A DNA stretch of 36,546 nt from Planctomycetota bacterium (GCA_016872875.1 VGYW01000024.1:1-36546), one strand, 5' to 3'; shown: positions 16,817 to 24,567, numbered from the stretch's first letter. Notes: a model not told the origin generated them from the sequence alone. A program made the numbers and translations.

Positions 16817-17306
16817 CCCGTACTGATGGCCCGCCCCTGCGCACGCAGCGCAATCCCTGAGTGTATGGCACAGGTCAGTGCGAGAGCGTTTCACACTTGT
16901 ACAAGTGTGAAATCACCTCTCAGCCTTGGTTGAGCCGGTTCTGGCGCACTTGAACAAGTGCGCCACCGCCCCCGTTCCTCCCATAGCCGGTACTGATCGC
17001 CTGCTCCTGCGCACGCAGCGCAATCTGTGAGTGTAAGGCACGGGTAGCTGCGAGAGGATTTCACACTTGTACAAGTGTGAAATTACCTCTCAGCCTTGGT
17101 TGAGCCGGTTCTGGCGCACTTGAACAAGTGCGCCACCGCCCCCATTCCTCCCATAGCCGGTACTGATCGCCTGCTCCTGCGCACGCAGCGCAATCTGTGA
17201 GTGTAAGGCACGGGTAGCTGCGAGAGGATTTCACACTTGTACAAGTGTGAAATTACCTCTCAGCCTTGGTTGAGCCGGTTCTGGCGCACTTGAACAAGTG
17301 CGCCAT
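16811..17306. repeat. Three 170-bp tandem repeats with six CACTTGWACAAGTG palindromes
   Basis: Units start at 16811, 16981 and 17151, exactly 170 bp apart; the last is slightly short. Units 2 and 3 are almost identical, unit 1 more diverged. Each carries TTTCACACTTG/CAAGTGTGAAA (16889-16912, 17058-17083, 17228-17253) and, about 53 bp later, TGGCGCACTTG/CAAGTGCGCCA (16942-16965, 17112-17135, 17282-17305). All six share the 14-bp core. The stretch 16817-17647 contains no gene. Confidence 0.93.
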
Positions 17307-17462
17307 GCCCCCTCGCCACCCCTCGCGCTGGGATCGCGCGACGCCGGCGCCAGATCTTCTCCAGATGGCTACTCCTGCGGCGTGGAGGCGATCGGCCAGT
17401 TGGCGGTCGCGCTTCAGCGCCCCGGCGTAGGTCAAGCCGGGAGCGGGTGAGGCGCCGGGCAG

Positions 17463-17551
17463 AAGGGACCAAAGGGACCCAAGGGACCAAAAGGACGCGA
17501 GACTGCGAGGCATAGGCGTCCCTTTGGTCCCTTGGGTCCCTTTGGTCCCTT
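17463..17551. repeat. Tandem 9-mer tract and its inverted complement (34-bp hairpin arms)
   Basis: AAGGGACCAAAGGGACCC and following bases (17463-17496) face their near-exact complement at 17518-17551 across a 21-bp loop. The arms consist of GGGACCAAA-type 9-mers. It ends 15 bp before the promoter of the GH16 gene, so it may be a terminator for upstream transcription or an upstream structural element. Confidence 0.88.
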
Positions 17552-17565
17552 CCGCCGCCCCCGCA

Positions 17566-17594
17566 TTGCGGCAGCCAGCGTGGAAGCGTATGAT
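17566..17594 (+). promoter_or_regulatory. Sigma70-like promoter for the GH16 gene
   Basis: TTGCGG (17566-17571), 17 bp and TATGAT (17589-17594) lie 53 bp ahead of the ATG at 17648. Confidence 0.72.
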
Positions 17595-17647
17595 AGGGGC
17601 CGTGCTCTGGCAATGGCGGAGGGCCGTTTCCAGCGAGGGCCATCGCG

Positions 17648-18922
17648 ATGAGGACCACGCTCGCCCTTGCGGCCGGCGCCGCGCTGCTCGGTGCCTGGGT
17701 GGCGTCGGGCGGCTGCGGAGCGCCGCAACCGCATGCCGCCGCTCGAAAGGAGGCCGCGGTGGCTGGCCGCCGCTTCTACCCCTGCCCGCTCGCCCACGGG
17801 CGCTGGACGCCGATCCGCGAGATGTGCGACGAGTTCGAGGGGAACGCGCTCGACGCGAGCAAATGGCACCCCACCAACCCCGGTTGGCTCGGCCGCCAGC
17901 CCGGCCTTTTCCGGGCCGAGAACGTGACGGTGAGCGATGGCAAGCTCCATATCACGATGAAGAACGAGTCGCTGCCGAGCCCGCCCAGGGGCTATCACAC
18001 CTACACGTGCGGCGCGGTGAAGAGCAAGACGGCCGCCCGCTACGGCTACTTCGAGGTGAAGGCCCGGGCGATGAGGTCGCGCGGCTCCAGCGCCTTCTGG
18101 TTCTACCACGGCTCGCCCCAGGAGTGGACGGAGATTGACGTCTTCGAGATCGGCGGCGGCGCCCCGGGCCACGAGAAGACGGTGCACATGAACGCCCACG
18201 TGTTCCACACCCTGGTGAACCCCGACCGTCACTGGAGCGTGGGCGGGAAGTGGCAAAGCCCGACGCCGCTCGCCGACGGCTGGCATGTCTACGGCCTCGA
18301 GTGGAGCCGCGAGAAACTCGTCTACTACTTCGACGGGGCGGTCGTCCGCGAGATGCCGAACACCCACTGGCACCAGCCGTTGGAGCTGAACTTCGACAGC
18401 GAGACGATGCCCGAGTGGTTCGGCCTGCCCGACGCGGCGACCCTCCCCTCCACGTTCAGCGTCGAATACGTCCGAGCTTGGAAGCGCCTCGACGCCCCGC
18501 CCGACGACACGCCGAGGGCCTGCGTCTTCGACTTCCCCGGCGAGCGGGCCAAGGCCGCCAAGAACGCCACCCTCGCCTGGCGCCTGAAGGGCGAGGGGGG
18601 CACGCTCCTGGCCGTCGCGCAGTTCAACGCCGCGGGCGCAAAGAGCCGCGTCCACCTCGAATATGCCGACGACGCCTTCTTCGCCGCGCAAAGCGCGCCG
18701 CGAATCGAGAAGAGCGTGACGCTGAAGGACCACGCCGGCCGCGCGGTCGCCTTCACCCTCTCGTGGGAGAAGGCGAAGGACGAGAAGCGGCGGAACGGCT
18801 ACCGCGCCGACAACATCGCCATCCGCCCGGCCGCGGCCCCGAGGCCCGCACCGGGGAGCGTCCAACAGCACGAGTTCCCTTCGGACGAAGGCGAGCCCGT
18901 GCGGCTGAGCCTGCACTGGTAG
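17648..18922 (+). CDS. Glycoside hydrolase family 16 enzyme, possible lipoprotein
   Basis: This is a 424-residue protein. The leader TLALAAGAALLGAWVASGGC ends in a cysteine, which may be a weak lipobox. The GH16 jelly roll covers about residues 55-285. The catalytic ExDxxE motif is WTEIDVFEIGG, with E162 as nucleophile, D164 and E167 as acid/base. WHVYGLEWSREKLVYYFDG and the closing FSVEYVRAWKR strand are characteristic of beta-agarase and related polysaccharide-degrading GH16 groups. It would hydrolyse a beta-linked galactan or glucan outside the cytoplasm; the exact substrate cannot be read. Residues about 290-424 form an additional beta-rich domain I do not recognise. The ribosome site (GCGAGGGCC) is weak. 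The promoter and six-palindrome array lie upstream. Confidence 0.88.
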   Translation: MRTTLALAAGAALLGAWVASGGCGAPQPHAAARKEAAVAGRRFYPCPLAHGRWTPIREMCDEFEGNALDASKWHPTNPGWLGRQPGLFRAENVTVSDGKLHITMKNESLPSPPRGYHTYTCGAVKSKTAARYGYFEVKARAMRSRGSSAFWFYHGSPQEWTEIDVFEIGGGAPGHEKTVHMNAHVFHTLVNPDRHWSVGGKWQSPTPLADGWHVYGLEWSREKLVYYFDGAVVREMPNTHWHQPLELNFDSETMPEWFGLPDAATLPSTFSVEYVRAWKRLDAPPDDTPRACVFDFPGERAKAAKNATLAWRLKGEGGTLLAVAQFNAAGAKSRVHLEYADDAFFAAQSAPRIEKSVTLKDHAGRAVAFTLSWEKAKDEKRRNGYRADNIAIRPAAAPRPAPGSVQQHEFPSDEGEPVRLSLHW

Positions 18923-19098
18923 GGCGGGCGCGATAATGGCTTCCCGCGTGGGGTCGTTGCCACCCACTGTGTGAGGGGTTGCCCGGCTCGTGGGGTGTAG
19001 CGGCAAGCCTGCACCAAGTGGTTGGCAAAGTCCCCACCCGCAGATCCCCCATAGCACCCGGATGCGGCGCCCGCTTCCCACTGGCGAGCCCTGTACAG

Positions 19099-19753
19099 AT
19101 GATTGCAGAGTCATATGACTCTGCAATCATGTTCCAGGACTGTGCGGACCGACGAGGGCATTGTCCGGGAACCCGGAAGTGCCGTACGGGGGCTTCCACG
19201 CCCTGCTCGGCGTCGGACACGGTGGCCCGCTTCCCAGTGGCCGGCTCTGTACAGATGATTGCAGAGTCATATGACTCTGCAATCATGTTTCATGAGGATG
19301 TGGGCTCAAGGGGACATCGTCAAGGCACCCGGAAGTGCCGTACGGGGGCTTCCACGCCCTGCTGGGCGTCGGACACGGTGGCCCGCTTCCCACTGGCGGG
19401 CTCTGTACAGACGATTGCAGAGTCATATGACTCTGCAATCATGTTCCAGGACTGTGCGGACCGACGAGGGCATTGTCCGGGAACCCGGAAGTGCCTACGG
19501 TATCTTCCACGCCCTGCTGGGCGTCGGACACGGTGGCCCGCTTGTCACTGGCGAGCCCTGTATAGATGATTGCAGAGTCATATGACTCTGCAATCATGTT
19601 TCATGAGGATGTGGGCTCAAGGGGACATCGTCAAGGCACCCGGAAGTGCCGTACGGGGGCTTCCACGCCCTGCTGGGCGTCGGACACGGTGGCCCGCTTC
19701 CCAGTGGCCGGCTCTGTACAGATGATTGCAGAGTCATATGACTCTGGAATCAT
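19099..19753. repeat. Five-copy palindrome array with 156-bp period and alternating spacers
   Basis: Palindromes lie at 19099-19130, 19255-19286, 19411-19442, 19566-19597 and 19722-19753. Centres are 156, 156, 155 and 156 bp apart. Copies 3 and 5 each have one mismatch; the others are perfect over 32 bp. The sequence just after copies 1 and 3 (GTTCCAGGACTGTG) differs from that after copies 2 and 4 (GTTTCATGAGGATG), giving a 312-bp A-B-A-B order, with copy 5 followed by a third variant. The rest of each spacer is shared. Nothing gene-like is seen in 18923-19989 apart from frames that run through the repeats. Confidence 0.95.
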
Positions 19754-19924
19754 GTTCCACGAGCATGCGGGCCGAAAGGGGGCATGGTCAGGGAACCCGG
19801 ACGGCCACTTGCTCTCATGTGCCGCCGGCAGGCGCGGCGCTCGGCGACCGCAACCGGGACGGTTGCTGCCACGTTGCGGAGTGCTCGCGCAAGCCCCTTA
19901 TTGCAGCCGTGCAGGTGAGCTGCC

Positions 19925-19954
19925 TTGACATGGCGGGCGGCGCTGTGATAGCAT
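19925..19954 (+). promoter_or_regulatory. Sigma70-like promoter for the TolB-like/CBM gene
   Basis: TTGACA (19925-19930), an 18-bp spacer and TAGCAT (19949-19954) precede the GTG at 19990 by 35 bp. This excludes upstream starts within the repeat array. Confidence 0.65.
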
Positions 19955-19989
19955 GCCTTCGGCCACACGACACATCGAGGCGAGCTCCC

Positions 19990-21135
19990 GTGAACAGGTC
20001 TGGCGTAGCTCTGACGCTGGGGTTTGCAGCGGCGGCACTCGCGGCGACGAAGGATGAGCCGCCCCCGCCAGTCACCGAGATGGCCTCGAAGCCCATCCTG
20101 GTCGTCCTCGACTTCGAGTCGGCCTTCGACAAGGGGGAGGTCGGCCGCTTCGTCGCGGGGAACTTCCGCTCCAAGATCACCCGCTACAAGCTCTTCCAGA
20201 CGGTGGAGGACGTGGACCGCGAGGACTACGAGCGGCAGGCGAAGTTCACACCCCGCTTCGACATGGCGGCCAAGGAGGCGTTGGCGTTCGGCACGAAGTG
20301 GCTCCAGGCCGACCTGGTGATGTGGGGCAAGGTGGAGCCTGCCGGCGGCGAACAGCTCCGCATCACGACGAAGGTGGCCGACCGCGAGGCCGGCCCCGAC
20401 AAGCTCAAGTACGAAGGCGCCATCGTCGTCCCAAACAAGTATGCCCTCCAGGTCGGCGTCTTCAAGCAGCTCGGCGAGATGACCGGGCGCCAGGACCCAC
20501 GCTACGCGCCGCTGCCGCCCGACGCCGACGAGCGCTTCGCCAAGGCCCCCAACCTCATCAAGGGCGAGGGCTTCGAGACGGGCAAGGACAAGCCCGACGG
20601 CTGGGAGCCGTTCGGAGTTGACTGGCAGATGAAAGAGGTCCACTGGGAGAAGAGCCCCGACGAGGCGGGCAAGTGCATCGTCATGCGCATGAGCGAGGGC
20701 GTGGCCGCGATGGAGGGCGACTACTATTTCAGCGAGTTCTTCGACATCGAGCCGGGGGCGACCTATCGCATCCGCTTCCGCGTGAAGACGATGGCGCCGA
20801 CCTGCAAGATCTTCGTGAAGTACTACGCCTGGCTCCACACCCCGAGCGAGCCGGAGGGCCAGTGGCGCGAGGTTGGGCGGACGCAGATCAACTGCCGCAC
20901 CGAGCGGGGCAAGTGGGTCGCGGAGCAGCGCGAGTGCCACCCGCAGATTTACCTCACCCGCGCCCAGCGGGTCTACGTCCCCAAGAAATGCCGCATCGGC
21001 CTCTACGCCTACTGGCCCGCCGGCGTCGTCTACTGGGACGATGTGGTGTTCAAGAAGATCGCGGACGCGCCGAAGGACCTGAAGCCGATAGACGTTGGCG
21101 AGATCGGCCGGAGGCCATTCGAGCGGGAAGAGTGA
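19990..21135 (+). CDS. Secreted protein with TolB/CsgG-like N-domain and carbohydrate-binding-like C-domain
   Basis: This 381-residue protein starts at GTG 19990, placed by the promoter and by the signal peptide that follows (GVALTLGFAAAALAA). The frame is open from 19726, but that part is repeat array. Residues about 35-165 (KPILVVLDFES..., ITRYKLFQTVEDVDREDYE, ADLVMWGKVEP) resemble the alpha/beta fold of TolB-N and LpoB/CsgG-like envelope proteins. Residues about 190-360 (NLIKGEGFETGKDKPDGWEPF, YYFSEFFDIEPGATYRIRFRVKT, GVVYWDDVVFKKI) look like a jelly-roll binding domain. The combination suggests an envelope-associated sugar-binding component. I do not know a named family for the full protein. 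Confidence 0.75.
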   Translation: MNRSGVALTLGFAAAALAATKDEPPPPVTEMASKPILVVLDFESAFDKGEVGRFVAGNFRSKITRYKLFQTVEDVDREDYERQAKFTPRFDMAAKEALAFGTKWLQADLVMWGKVEPAGGEQLRITTKVADREAGPDKLKYEGAIVVPNKYALQVGVFKQLGEMTGRQDPRYAPLPPDADERFAKAPNLIKGEGFETGKDKPDGWEPFGVDWQMKEVHWEKSPDEAGKCIVMRMSEGVAAMEGDYYFSEFFDIEPGATYRIRFRVKTMAPTCKIFVKYYAWLHTPSEPEGQWREVGRTQINCRTERGKWVAEQRECHPQIYLTRAQRVYVPKKCRIGLYAYWPAGVVYWDDVVFKKIADAPKDLKPIDVGEIGRRPFEREE

Positions 21136-21224
21136 CCGGTGGTGGATGGTTGCCGGTCGTGCTCCTTTCGTTTAGGGCATCGTGTTCCGAATCGCGCTAC
21201 GACTACCAGAGAAGGCAGACTCCG

Positions 21225-21866
21225 ATGAGGCTGTCCGCAAGAGGCGTTGTTCTCACGGTGGTCGCTGTCGCGCTGCTCGTGCCCCTTCTTGTCTTCCTCT
21301 TCGAGCGTGTGCGCAGCAGTTCCCGTGGCGGTGGCGGGGCCGATGAAGGCAAACTGAGCCGAGCAGGGATGCTGCGCTTGTTCTACGAGTGTGAGGAGAA
21401 AGGACGGAAAGCCGGGTGCCCCATTGCGGGTCCGCTGGAATTCGCGGACCGGGTTGAGCCGTTTGGTCCACCTGCTGTGCCATTCCTTCTCTCCATCCTT
21501 CGCGAAGATGGCGTTTTAAGAATCGCTATCTTCGACGCGATCATGCACATTGACGATGTATGGGGCACGAAGTGCTACGAGGCCATGCTACTTGGGCCCG
21601 AACTTACCGACTCAGAGCGACGGCTTGCTATCGGGCGTTTGAGCATCTCGTGGCTTCGGGAGCTTGCAGTTGATTTAGAGGCGATCTCGCATCAGGAGAC
21701 CGCTGACCGAGACCGGCTGTCACGCGCTAAGCGTCTACTCCCGGAGGTGCTCAGATGGATCGTGGAATGCCCGAGGAAGGATCCGACAGTGAAGGACGAC
21801 GAAGACGCGAAATGGGCCAGGCAACGGTTAGAGGAACTCAGGTCCAGGAAGGGGAATGGTGGCTGA
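21225..21866 (+). CDS. Small anchored HEAT-like hypothetical protein
   Basis: This 213-residue protein starts at ATG 21225, with GAAGG at 21211-21215. The frame is open from 20673, but that region is a shadow of the preceding gene. The N-terminal segment GVVLTVVAVALLVPLLVFLF is a membrane anchor. The helical body includes EPFGPPAVPFLLSILREDGVLRIAIFDAIMHI, similar to a HEAT repeat, and ends in a charged tail. No enzyme motif is visible. The gene is visibly less GC-rich and has looser codon use than its neighbours, which may mean a different origin. Confidence 0.6.
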   Translation: MRLSARGVVLTVVAVALLVPLLVFLFERVRSSSRGGGGADEGKLSRAGMLRLFYECEEKGRKAGCPIAGPLEFADRVEPFGPPAVPFLLSILREDGVLRIAIFDAIMHIDDVWGTKCYEAMLLGPELTDSERRLAIGRLSISWLRELAVDLEAISHQETADRDRLSRAKRLLPEVLRWIVECPRKDPTVKDDEDAKWARQRLEELRSRKGNGG

Positions 21867-22029
21867 CACGGCAAAGCGCGATGAGAGGGGATAGGGTGAG
21901 GGATAGTGTGAGGTCTGCTTTTCCCACTTTCGCCACCTCCGGAGGCGCCGGGGGGTGGGAGCAACGACAGAGCTTCCGCGCGGGGGGCCGCATGGAGCCG
22001 TACCTGCAGCGTGCAGCAGAATGAAGCTT

Positions 22030-22054
22030 GTAGGCGGGCCGTCCCTGGCCCGCG
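22030..22054. repeat. Solitary 25-bp GTRGGCGGGGC-family element
   Basis: GTAGGCGGGCC, GTCC and CTGGCCCGCG match the elements at 11597-11729, with one compensated change in each arm (GGGCC for GGGGC, mirrored on the other side). It lies in the non-coding stretch 21867-22472, which otherwise holds the 80-bp repeats, an inverted repeat and a promoter. Confidence 0.82.
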
Positions 22055-22072
22055 GGGAGCCGCCGGAGCCGC

Positions 22073-22294
22073 CCGGACCGCCAAAGCGCTCATAGTGGGT
22101 CAAGTGGCGGCGCGCAGGTGATACAGTATGGGAAAAACGGCCAGGGATGCGTCCAAACCGCCAAAACGTCCATAGTGGGTCAAACATCAGGAGCGCAGGT
22201 GATACAGTATGGTGGGACCGCCCCGGATGGGTCCGGATCGCCAAAGCGCCCATAGTGGATCAAGTATGAGCGAGGCGGAGATGATACAGTATGG
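22073..22294. repeat. Three 80-bp direct repeats ending in GATACAGTATGG
   Basis: The conserved blocks are CGCCAAARCG, CATAGTGGRTCAA (at 22091, 22171 and 22251, 80 bp apart) and GATACAGTATGG (22120, 22201 and 22283). Between blocks the sequence drifts. The last block resembles a -10 region, but no matching -35 box was found. The array lies upstream of the tadB promoter. Confidence 0.88.
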
Positions 22295-22305
22295 TGGCCG
22301 CGCGC

Positions 22306-22353
22306 AGTGCGGCCTTCAGGCCGTTTGGCGGCGGACGGGCTGAGGCCCGCACT
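22306..22353. repeat. Imperfect inverted repeat near AGTGCGGGCCT
   Basis: AGTGCGGCCTTCAGGCCGT (22306-22324) and ACGGGCTGAGGCCCGCACT (22335-22353) form 19-bp arms with a few mismatches around a 10-bp loop. It could be a terminator-like hairpin ahead of the tad unit or another dispersed palindrome. Confidence 0.75.
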
Positions 22354-22397
22354 ACGAGCTGGGCCACTCGCTGGAAAGCGCCATGCGGATTTGCGGC

Positions 22398-22426
22398 TTT
22401 ACAGGCGGGGCGGGGGTTGATACAAT
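22398..22426 (+). promoter_or_regulatory. Sigma70-like promoter for the tadB-tadC unit
   Basis: TTTACA (22398-22403), 17 bp and TACAAT (22421-22426) precede the tadB ATG at 22473 by 46 bp. Confidence 0.75.
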
Positions 22427-22472
22427 TCACCTGATGGCGCGACGAGCTCCTGTTGCGGAGTAGGACGCGGCG

Positions 22473-23321
22473 ATGCCGGTGTACTTCATCGAGGTGGCGG
22501 CGTTCGGGGCCGCGGCGCTGCTGGTGGCGGTGCTGGCCGACATCATCCAGGGGGCCTGGCAGCGCTATGAGGCCGAGGTGCTCAAGGGCACCGAGGTGAC
22601 GCTGGACCAAATCTACCTGAACATCCCGGCCGTCCAGCTTCTCTATGCGGCGCTCATCCTCTTCGTCCTCGTGGCGGGCATCGTGATGCTGCTCTTCGGC
22701 AGCCCGGTGCTGGCCCTGGTGTTCGGGGCCGTGGCGTTCGCCTCGCCGCGGCTGCTGGCGCGCTACCTGAAGCGGCGCCGCGACCGCCGCTTCGGGGTGC
22801 AACTGGTGGACGCCTTGATGAACATCTCGAACGCGCTCCGCAGCGGCTTCAGCCTGCCCCAGGCCTTCGAGCTCATCCAGCGCGAGATGGACAATCCGAT
22901 CTCGCAGGAGTTCCGCCTCCTCAACCAGGAGACCCGCGTGGGCGTGCCGATGGAGCAGGCCCTCGCGCACATGCTCGACCGCATGCCGTCGGACGACCTG
23001 GACCTTGTGGTGACGGCGATCCTGGTGTCGGCCGAGGTGGGCGGCAGCCTGGCCGAGGTGATGGACAACATCGCCAAGACCATCCGCGAGCGACACCAGA
23101 TCGAAGGCAAGGTGCGGGCGCTGACGTCCCAGGGACGCATGCAGGCCGTCATCCTCTGCCTCGTGCCCATCATCCTCGCGTTCGTGATCAACGCCATCAA
23201 CCCCTACTTCTTCAGGCCGATGGTGGAGACCTGGTGGGGGTGGGGGCTGTTCGCCGTGATTGGCGTCCTCGAGTTCGTCGGCCTCCTGATCGTGCGCAGG
23301 ATTGTGACGATTGACGTTTGA
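22473..23321 (+). CDS. tadB: Type II secretion F-family protein, TadB-like
   Basis: This is a 282-residue inner-membrane platform protein of a Tad/Flp-type pilus or type II secretion machine. Hydrophobic segments lie at about residues 5-25, 50-95, 225-245 and 255-275. The T2SF domain runs from about 105 to 220: LVDALMNISNALRSGFSLPQAFELI, VPMEQALAHMLDRMPSDDLDLVVTAI and EVGGSLAEVMDNIAKTIRER. In this family it partners TadC around the TadA ATPase to extrude pilin. Only the TadB/TadC pair is present here; the ATPase, pilin, secretin and prepilin peptidase must lie elsewhere or upstream. A 141-bp gap with an inverted repeat separates it from tadC. Confidence 0.9.
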   Translation: MPVYFIEVAAFGAAALLVAVLADIIQGAWQRYEAEVLKGTEVTLDQIYLNIPAVQLLYAALILFVLVAGIVMLLFGSPVLALVFGAVAFASPRLLARYLKRRRDRRFGVQLVDALMNISNALRSGFSLPQAFELIQREMDNPISQEFRLLNQETRVGVPMEQALAHMLDRMPSDDLDLVVTAILVSAEVGGSLAEVMDNIAKTIRERHQIEGKVRALTSQGRMQAVILCLVPIILAFVINAINPYFFRPMVETWWGWGLFAVIGVLEFVGLLIVRRIVTIDV

Positions 23322-23349
23322 GGGAAGGGCTTGGGGTGTAGGGGAGCGC

Positions 23350-23437
23350 GGATGAATGGAAGAATGGATGATTGGATGAATGCCAGAGGAAGCGGCCGTT
23401 CTTCGAGTCATCCATCCATCCACCCATCCATTCATCC
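23350..23437. repeat. GGATGAAT-type tandem tract and its inverted complement between tadB and tadC
   Basis: GGATGAATGGAAGAATGG... (23350-23382) faces CATCCATCCATCCACCC... (23409-23437). The transcript could form a long imperfect hairpin. It may lower the expression of tadC relative to tadB, or just be another repeat of the tandem-plus-inverted type. Confidence 0.82.
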
Positions 23438-23462
23438 CCTGTGGAGACAAAGCTAGCGCCTG

Positions 23463-24563
23463 ATGGATATCACACCTGACGATCTTCAGCGGCTGTACAT
23501 CTACCTGTGCACTTTCGGGAGCGTGGCGGCGCTGGTCTGGTGGTTCCACGCGGTGCACGCGGAGATCAAGGCGCGGACCGCGCTGGGCGCGGAGCGGCGG
23601 CAGGAGATCGGCTCGTTCTTCCTGCTGCTCCTCGCGCCGCTGGCGCACGCGCTCGGGCGCTGGCTCGGGCCGCGCCTCGACCGCCTGGAGGCCGAGAGCA
23701 TGGCCAGCGGCCACTCGGCGTTCCTGGTGGCGCTCCGCCGCAAGTGCGAGAACATGCTCATCGGGGCCGGCCGCCCCCACGGCCTCGCGCCAAACGAGTT
23801 CATGGGCCTCTGGACCGTCGGCCGCATCGTCGGCCTCCTCTTCGGGCTGCTCTTCTACGCCCTGCTCCTCCAGTACTGGTCGGGCATTCCCGCGGGCCTC
23901 GTGCTGCCGTTCTTCGCGGCCATTGCCCTGGCGCCCGAGCTGCTGGGACTCTGGGTCGTCACCGGCATCATCGTCCTGATGCTCAGCGTGCTCTACTACG
24001 TGACCCTGTCGTACTACTGGCCTGGCACGTTGCCGGCGTGGGTGCTGCCGGGGATGTTCCTGGGCTTCATCATGCCCTGGGTGTGGCTGCGGGACCGCGA
24101 GCGCGCGCGGAAGAGGAGCATCCGCCGCGACCTGCCCTACGCCCTTGACCTCCTGACGCTGTCGGTGGAGGCGGGGCTGGACTTCACGGCGGCCCTGGCG
24201 CGCATCGTGCGGCGGCGGCCCGACAGCCCGCTCTCGCAGGAGCTCAGCGAGACGCTGCGGCAGATTCAGATGGGCGTCCCGCGCGCCGACTCGCTCCGCG
24301 ACCTCAACGAGCGGGTACGGATGGAGGAAATCTTCTCCGTGACCAGCGCCCTCATCCAGGCCGACGAGCTGGGGGCGAGCCTCGGCCCCATCCTGCGCAT
24401 CCAGGCCGACACCTTCCGCGTGCGCCGCGCCCAGGCCGCCGAGAAGCAGGCGATGGAGGCCCCCGTCAAGCTCCTTTTCCCCCTCATCTGCTTCTTCTTT
24501 CCCGCCACGTTCATCGTCATCTTCGGCCCGGTCTTCATCCAGTTCATCATCGGGGGGTACTAG
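23463..24563 (+). CDS. tadC: Type II secretion F-family protein, TadC-like
   Basis: This is a 366-residue membrane protein and the usual partner of TadB. Helices are expected at about residues 12-30, 120-190, 195-215 and 335-362. The T2SF domain covers about 220-330: RRDLPYALDLLTLSVEAGLDFTAAL, QIQMGVPRADSLRDLNER and SALIQADELGASLGPILRIQADTFR. The N-terminal half is longer than in many TadC proteins. ATG 23463 has no strong ribosome site; AAAGCTAGCG is all that precedes it. The next gene begins 4 bp after its stop. Confidence 0.9.
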   Translation: MDITPDDLQRLYIYLCTFGSVAALVWWFHAVHAEIKARTALGAERRQEIGSFFLLLLAPLAHALGRWLGPRLDRLEAESMASGHSAFLVALRRKCENMLIGAGRPHGLAPNEFMGLWTVGRIVGLLFGLLFYALLLQYWSGIPAGLVLPFFAAIALAPELLGLWVVTGIIVLMLSVLYYVTLSYYWPGTLPAWVLPGMFLGFIMPWVWLRDRERARKRSIRRDLPYALDLLTLSVEAGLDFTAALARIVRRRPDSPLSQELSETLRQIQMGVPRADSLRDLNERVRMEEIFSVTSALIQADELGASLGPILRIQADTFRVRRAQAAEKQAMEAPVKLLFPLICFFFPATFIVIFGPVFIQFIIGGY

Positions 24564-24567
24564 AGGC

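Noticed and set aside
16889..17305. ParB-binding parS sites
   Set aside because: TTTCAC...GTGAAA ends recall parS, but the length and core CACTTGWACAAGTG do not match the 16-bp parS consensus, and no parAB genes are near.
19099..19753. CRISPR array
   Set aside because: The repeats are perfect palindromes with a 156-bp period and spacers shared between units. CRISPR spacers are unique and about 30-40 bp, and no cas gene is present.
18979..19928. A repeat protein of 52-residue units encoded by the palindrome array (MIAESYDSAI motif)
   Set aside because: 156 bp equals 52 codons, so frames stay open on both strands by arithmetic. The 155-bp unit breaks the frame, no ribosome site is seen, and the palindrome gives the same peptide on each strand.
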